From Antiquaquibacter oligotrophicus (GTDB taxonomy: Bacteria; Actinomycetota; Actinomycetes; Actinomycetales; Microbacteriaceae), in the NCBI RefSeq assembly GCF_020535405.1, contig NZ_CP085036.1, positions 930,001 through 994,000 of the forward strand: a DNA stretch of 64,000 bases, in the 5' to 3' direction. The notes below the pieces were generated by a model. It was given only the letters and a program-made list of their open reading frames with translations, ran no database searches and was not told the DNA's origin. The position numbers and the translations under genes are program-made. Shown one piece after another: positions 62,990 through 64,000 of the stretch (position 1 is its first letter; each line of letters starts with the position of its first letter).

Positions 62990-63625
62990 GTGACCGATCC
63001 GCCGCGCCAAACGCGACAACCCTTGATCTTTTGGGTCACGCTCGCACTGGTCCTTCTCGGTCTGGGTGTGGCCGCGTATCGTGTGGCCATTCTGAGCCCC
63101 GGGAGCCTTGTTATCGTCGTCGCGATCATTCTCGTTCTGCTGGCACTGATCGTGGTCGTTGCTGCGGTCTGGATCCGTGCCCTGCTTCGTGCCGTGAGCA
63201 ACGCCTTCCCGGGAGCGATCCATATTCCGATCACGGTCGGCGCCGACCTCGCGGCGGCGAGCAGGCACGCGGCTCAGGCGCTGAGCGACGACCGTGTGCG
63301 CCTGCGGAATAACTCATACGCCGCGCTTGCATTCGATGCGGCAGGCCTCCATGTGGCGAGCGACCTGAGCGGGCAGTACGGATTTGTGCCGACGGACCGT
63401 GTCACGATCGAGGGCTTCGGTCGCACGGTCGTTGGAGCCCGCGAAATGACGAGCGTCAGACTTCTCGTCACCGTTGGGGATGACCGAATCACCCTGGAGT
63501 TCGTCCCCATGCGACTCAAAGGCAATCCGCTTCGCCAGCTCTCCCCAGACGAGTTCGTAGCCCTGGCGGATCAGTTGACCCGCGCCATGTCCGGCGCGCC
63601 TGTCGAGCCCGGCTGGCGGTTCTAG
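62990..63625 (+). CDS. Hypothetical membrane protein, two N-terminal spans
   Basis: 211 residues from GTG 62990 (TAGGGT 7 nt upstream). Two spans (about 11-32, 38-62) are followed by a cytoplasmic-looking beta domain (LAFDAAGLHVASDL, VTIEGFGRTVVG, ITLEFVPMRLKG). Divergent from the four-gene operon. No family recognised. Confidence 0.7.
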   Translation: MTDPPRQTRQPLIFWVTLALVLLGLGVAAYRVAILSPGSLVIVVAIILVLLALIVVVAAVWIRALLRAVSNAFPGAIHIPITVGADLAAASRHAAQALSDDRVRLRNNSYAALAFDAAGLHVASDLSGQYGFVPTDRVTIEGFGRTVVGAREMTSVRLLVTVGDDRITLEFVPMRLKGNPLRQLSPDEFVALADQLTRAMSGAPVEPGWRF

Positions 63626-63692
63626 GCGTCTGTGCGCTGGCACCAAACTAGCCACGCGCACGATGCGCGGCCCATGCCGCCAGAACCCTCGA

Positions 63693-64000
63693 TCACCCCG
63701 CGGTAATCACGTCCGCCACTCTCCGGAACGCGTCCTTCGCCTCCGGCGTCCACCCGGCTCCGACGAAGTCGTGGAACGCGTCCGCGTACACGCGGAGCGT
63801 GACATCCGTTCCCGCTTGTCGCGCCTTCTCGGCGAAGCGCTCGGCGTCGGGGAGGAAGATGTCGCGCGCACCCTGGTAGATGGCGATCGGCGGCAATCCG
63901 GCGAGCGTGTCGTTGATGGGGCTGATGAGCAAGTCGCGGGGGTCACGGCTTCCGGCCCACGCGGCGCCGGCGGCGCGAAGAACCTCGGGCACGAGCATCG
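63693..64000 (-). CDS. Alpha/beta hydrolase, C-terminal part (runs off window)
   Basis: The last ~102 codons of an Aes-like (hormone-sensitive-lipase family) hydrolase. The acid residue of the triad is in GARDIFLPDAE and the His in ADAFHDFVGAG. The start lies beyond the right edge; a Met at 63996-63998 is probably internal. Substrate unknown. Confidence 0.85.
   Translation of the reverse strand, partial: MLVPEVLRAAGAAWAGSRDPRDLLISPINDTLAGLPPIAIYQGARDIFLPDAERFAEKARQAGTDVTLRVYADAFHDFVGAGWTPEAKDAFRRVADVITAG

Overview
The window is high-GC actinobacterial DNA, most likely from the family Microbacteriaceae. The evidence is: fused ispDF next to carD and cysS; RegX3/SenX3, GlnR, DUF222-HNH, Eis-like and LpqE-like proteins; LAxTG cell-wall sorting signals; and many starts preceded 6-7 nt upstream by a TANNNT -10 box with no Shine-Dalgarno (leaderless genes). 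The genus cannot be fixed from sequence reading alone.

Layout. (a) 1-6.5 kb is a conserved core: cysS, an LAxTG surface protein, ispDF, carD, an LpqE-like lipoprotein, regX3-senX3 and divergent phoU. (b) 6.5-19.4 kb: alpha/beta hydrolase, a large RecB-like nuclease/helicase, a surface-anchored TIM-barrel protein, sdaA, an epimerase with divergent regulator, DUF222-HNH, rtcB. (c) 19.5-26.1 kb is an accessory segment: a single-chain restriction-modification-like enzyme with less GC-rich sequence, a DEDDh exonuclease with BRCT, a gene broken by a frameshift, a GIY-YIG protein and a hypothetical protein. (d) 26-36.4 kb: PspC, a VapBC-type pair, gpmA, SDR, methyltransferase, TetR/MFS pair with twin operators, FUSC, ygfZ and a nitrobindin-like gene. 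(e) 36.4-48.9 kb is the phosphate/nitrogen block: glnR, ppk-mutT1, pstSCAB plus a co-directional winged-helix pseudo-receiver, an ArsR/SRPBCC pair and a second pstS. (f) 48.9-54.1 kb: dipZ, a fasciclin lipoprotein, rskA and sigK, matching members of the Mycobacterium tuberculosis SigK regulon but gathered in one place. (g) 54.2-58.2 kb: Eis-like gene, tRNA-Lys with a duplicated 3' end, then a small island with two tiny proteins, a TIR-like effector and a broken integrase. (h) 58.2-64 kb: MarR/NADPH-quinone-reductase pair, a four-gene overlapping operon of mostly unknown function, and a truncated hydrolase.

How it works together. Phosphate genes at three loci carry tandem 11-nt repeats of the GTTCACC type (PHO boxes), two of them as near-identical four-unit arrays before pstS1 and pstS2, so RegX3 encoded at 3.8 kb probably controls the 41-48 kb genes. 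ppk and mutT1 sit immediately upstream of pst, linking polyphosphate metabolism to uptake.

Repeats. Two interspersed families stand out. One is a REP-like palindrome (halves with GGTTGAG and CGAAACC ends) clustered around ppk and pstS2. The other is an 83-95 nt element bounded by inverted CACTTNTCCGGAG-type arms, present three times between genes. No CRISPR array, rRNA operon or intact transposase was seen.
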